Below are positions 62,101 through 64,000 of a stretch of DNA of 64,000 bases, in pieces. Each line of letters starts with the position of its first letter. Positions within the stretch are counted from its first letter, which is position 1. The notes under the pieces were generated by a model, which saw only the letters and a list, made by a program, of their open reading frames with translations, made no database searches and was not told the origin of the DNA. Both the position numbers and the translations under genes were made by a program. Origin of the DNA: Ooceraea biroi (taxonomy: Eukaryota > Arthropoda > Insecta > Hymenoptera > Formicidae); the NCBI RefSeq assembly GCF_003672135.1, contig NC_039511.1, positions 10,380,464 through 10,444,463 on the forward strand. The letters run 5' to 3'.

Positions 62101-62189
62101 AATTACATATAAAGTCATTTTAATCGTTTTGCGAAATATCCTAATGTTAGTAGTTTCACATTTTTTACACGGATAGACGTCTATTTTGG
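59171..62189. other. Non-coding, mostly AT-rich
   Basis: No exon recognised. A plus frame at 61013-61405 (130 codons) overlaps minus frames of 97 and 111 codons and a second plus frame of 124 codons, so none is credible. CA/CG repeats lie at 61470-61497. 61740-62160 is AT-rich. Confidence 0.55.
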
Positions 62190-62545
62190 TTGTGCACGGC
62201 AGACTCGTTAGACTATACACGTTGCAGCAAAAGCGGAGACAAGGTACCTGCTAGCAGGTATAGGCGAGTTCGGCACGCCAGAGTAGAGTTAAGAACATTA
62301 GGAGAGTGGTCAGCGAAGCTTCAGCTAACGCCATTACGATTAAGAATGCTTCATTATGTACAAGCTGACCGATTATGGCCGTTGACCGCGCTACAATAGA
62401 GCTACCTTGTAATATCATACCGAGTAGTAGTTCGTTAAACATCGAGGATGAGAGCCTATTATGCAATTAACCCACGCCGAAGAGCACTCTCTTCCCTTCT
62501 TCCTTTTTTGACGACTATCCGTTGCCTTTTTTCCGCGCACTCGTT
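62190..62545. other. High-complexity block with hydrophobic minus-strand frame
   Basis: This block contrasts with its AT-rich flanks. On the minus strand, from an ATG at 62442 to TAG at 62251, a 63-codon frame reads as two hydrophobic segments with few charges (AFLIVMALAEASLTTLLMFL is the longer one). The plus strand is also open for 69 codons, Arg/Leu-rich, and the hydrophobic reading could simply be its complement. I cannot assign a family. Confidence 0.2.
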
Positions 62546-64000
62546 ATTAAAATGCGCATTTGGCGTACAACATGTTAATATGTAATATACTATAATCTAT
62601 ATGTATCTATATCTAATCCATATATTTTTTGAACAATGTATATATATGTACATAACATTAATGAATCTTTATAAAATTTAAACTCGATTAATAATAATTC
62701 TATAAAATGCTAGTGAAAATGTGAAGACAGTTGAAAAAATAAATTATTAAACCTATTAATTGGCAAATTAATTAATTATTTTAATGAAATTTATAAAAAA
62801 TTAATCGAGTTAATAGAATATTATATCTTTTTTATTATTTAACATTTGGAGATACAATGTTCTTGAATTACAAGATGTCAAGTACACTTCAAGAGCAGCG
62901 AAAATTGCGATTATCTGCAATTTGAAATTAATCTTTAAATAAATCAAATTTATCTGTTATCGACTCGCTGGAGTGCGATGGTGGATAGATTCTCTTTAAT
63001 TACTACGTGAACTGTTCCCTCCCCTAGGCCACCAATTATGTTAATACTAACACAAAATCCGTGCTTTATGTGCTTGTCCACGCGAGTGGAAACATTTTAA
63101 TTGGTAGACTGCCCCCAAGGGAGGGTAGCAAAGGGAGAGCATTGCGCTGCTAATATTCGTCCTCACTTAATACTTATTTTGCTGCTCTTCTTACAACTTT
63201 TCTTCCGGCTCTCATCCCCATCGGGAACGAAAAGGCGAAGGAATCTCGACGATCGTAGAGGAGTCGAGTGAGACGTCACGACGTGGCGATGCACCCAAAG
63301 AGGGATGCGCTTAGGGGAGAAAGGCCGACTGGAAGACGACGCGGTGGCGTAAGGAGGATGAGAAGGCTCACTGTGAGGGGGAGGAGTTGCCGTCGCTACG
63401 AGAGACCGATGCTAATTTACTGCGCATTACGTGAGATTTACACAACCCCGTTCTACTCCCCGTCACACCCTTCGTTCCTTTCAGATTTTTCATAGTTTTC
63501 TCCCCTTGCGGCCAACCACCTGTCTTCATCTCTATCTGCAAGGAGCTCTCATCGTCGTCATCAACTCACTTGAACGCGACGACGATCCTCGGATTTTTTT
63601 TTCTACGCTTGCGACGTCGCGAGTCGAGCTTGGAGCGACGCTTTTTACTTCGGAAAACGATGCGCTTCAAATTGGCGAGGCGGTGAGAGTCCGAAAAGTT
63701 TGACGGATGGAATTTAAATTTTCAAATATTCACTGCATTGTATGAATATATTAAATAAGCGATATAATTTTTAACATAATTTTTAACATTCAAGTATGGT
63801 TTTCCTTTTTCTATGATGCACGACTCACGAATGAAATTAATGAAATTATAATAAAAGAACCATAATTAGTTTGTAACAAAAGTATACATAACAAAGTACT
63901 ATTTTGCAATTGTTATACAATTAATGATGGAAGTAAAAGTACAAAATCATTTATCTATTAAATCTCTGACTGAATGAAACTTCGTTCTATATTTAATTTT
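62546..64000. other. Non-coding, AT-rich with a purine-rich patch
   Basis: 62546-62960 is AT-rich with TA-step runs. 63230-63410 is purine-rich and GC-richer, followed by CT-rich sequence at 63440-63560; frames there lack domains. 63700-64000 is AT-rich. Nothing further recognised. Confidence 0.55.

Overview
This window looks like animal nuclear DNA, most likely an insect and probably a hymenopteran such as an ant, bee or wasp. CpG dinucleotides are frequent rather than depleted. Composition swings between long AT-rich stretches and short GC-rich blocks. Microsatellites, polypyrimidine and polypurine tracts, and small non-autonomous DNA transposons are common. There is no operon structure, no Shine-Dalgarno pattern and no dense coding. 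The organism call is an inference from composition; no gene fixes it. I recognise no protein-coding gene, rRNA, tRNA or CRISPR array in the 64 kb. Open frames are short. In GC-rich blocks they overlap in three or more frames at once, which is what stop-poor non-coding DNA does. The best reading is the inside of a very long intron, or a gene desert next to a regulatory gene. The strongest support for an intron on the + strand is a near-ideal recursive splice (ratchet) site at 35601-35632. There a polypyrimidine tract and AG abut a consensus GTAAGT, and a second GTAAGT lies 119 nt downstream, which would define a stop-containing recursive-splicing exon. Layout: 1-11 kb is mostly AT-rich, with GC-rich islands at 1.7-2.4 and 2.7-3.2 kb and a hairpin at 3.7 kb. 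11-13 kb is CpG-rich with AGC repeats. 13-22.6 kb is mixed, with a GC-rich block at 15.5-16.0 kb and a CAG/CAA tract at 17.0 kb. 22.6-31 kb has GC-rich blocks at 23.8-24.3 and 30.0-30.5 kb, a GATAA cluster at 25.4 kb and paired E-boxes at 26.7 kb. 31-38 kb holds the promoter-like block at 33.6 kb, the ratchet site, a decayed transposon end at 36.0 kb and a possible minus-strand terminal exon at 37.8-38.1 kb. 38-47 kb is AT-rich with degenerate repeats. 47-50.4 kb holds a GC-rich block, a fold-back element (47.83-47.98 kb), a TA-flanked inverted-repeat element (49.84-50.17 kb) and a long GT microsatellite. 50-64 kb is again non-coding, with more simple repeats and a curious hydrophobic minus-strand frame at 62.3 kb. 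No set of genes can be shown to work together. What can be described is repeats, candidate splice signals and candidate cis-regulatory sites.
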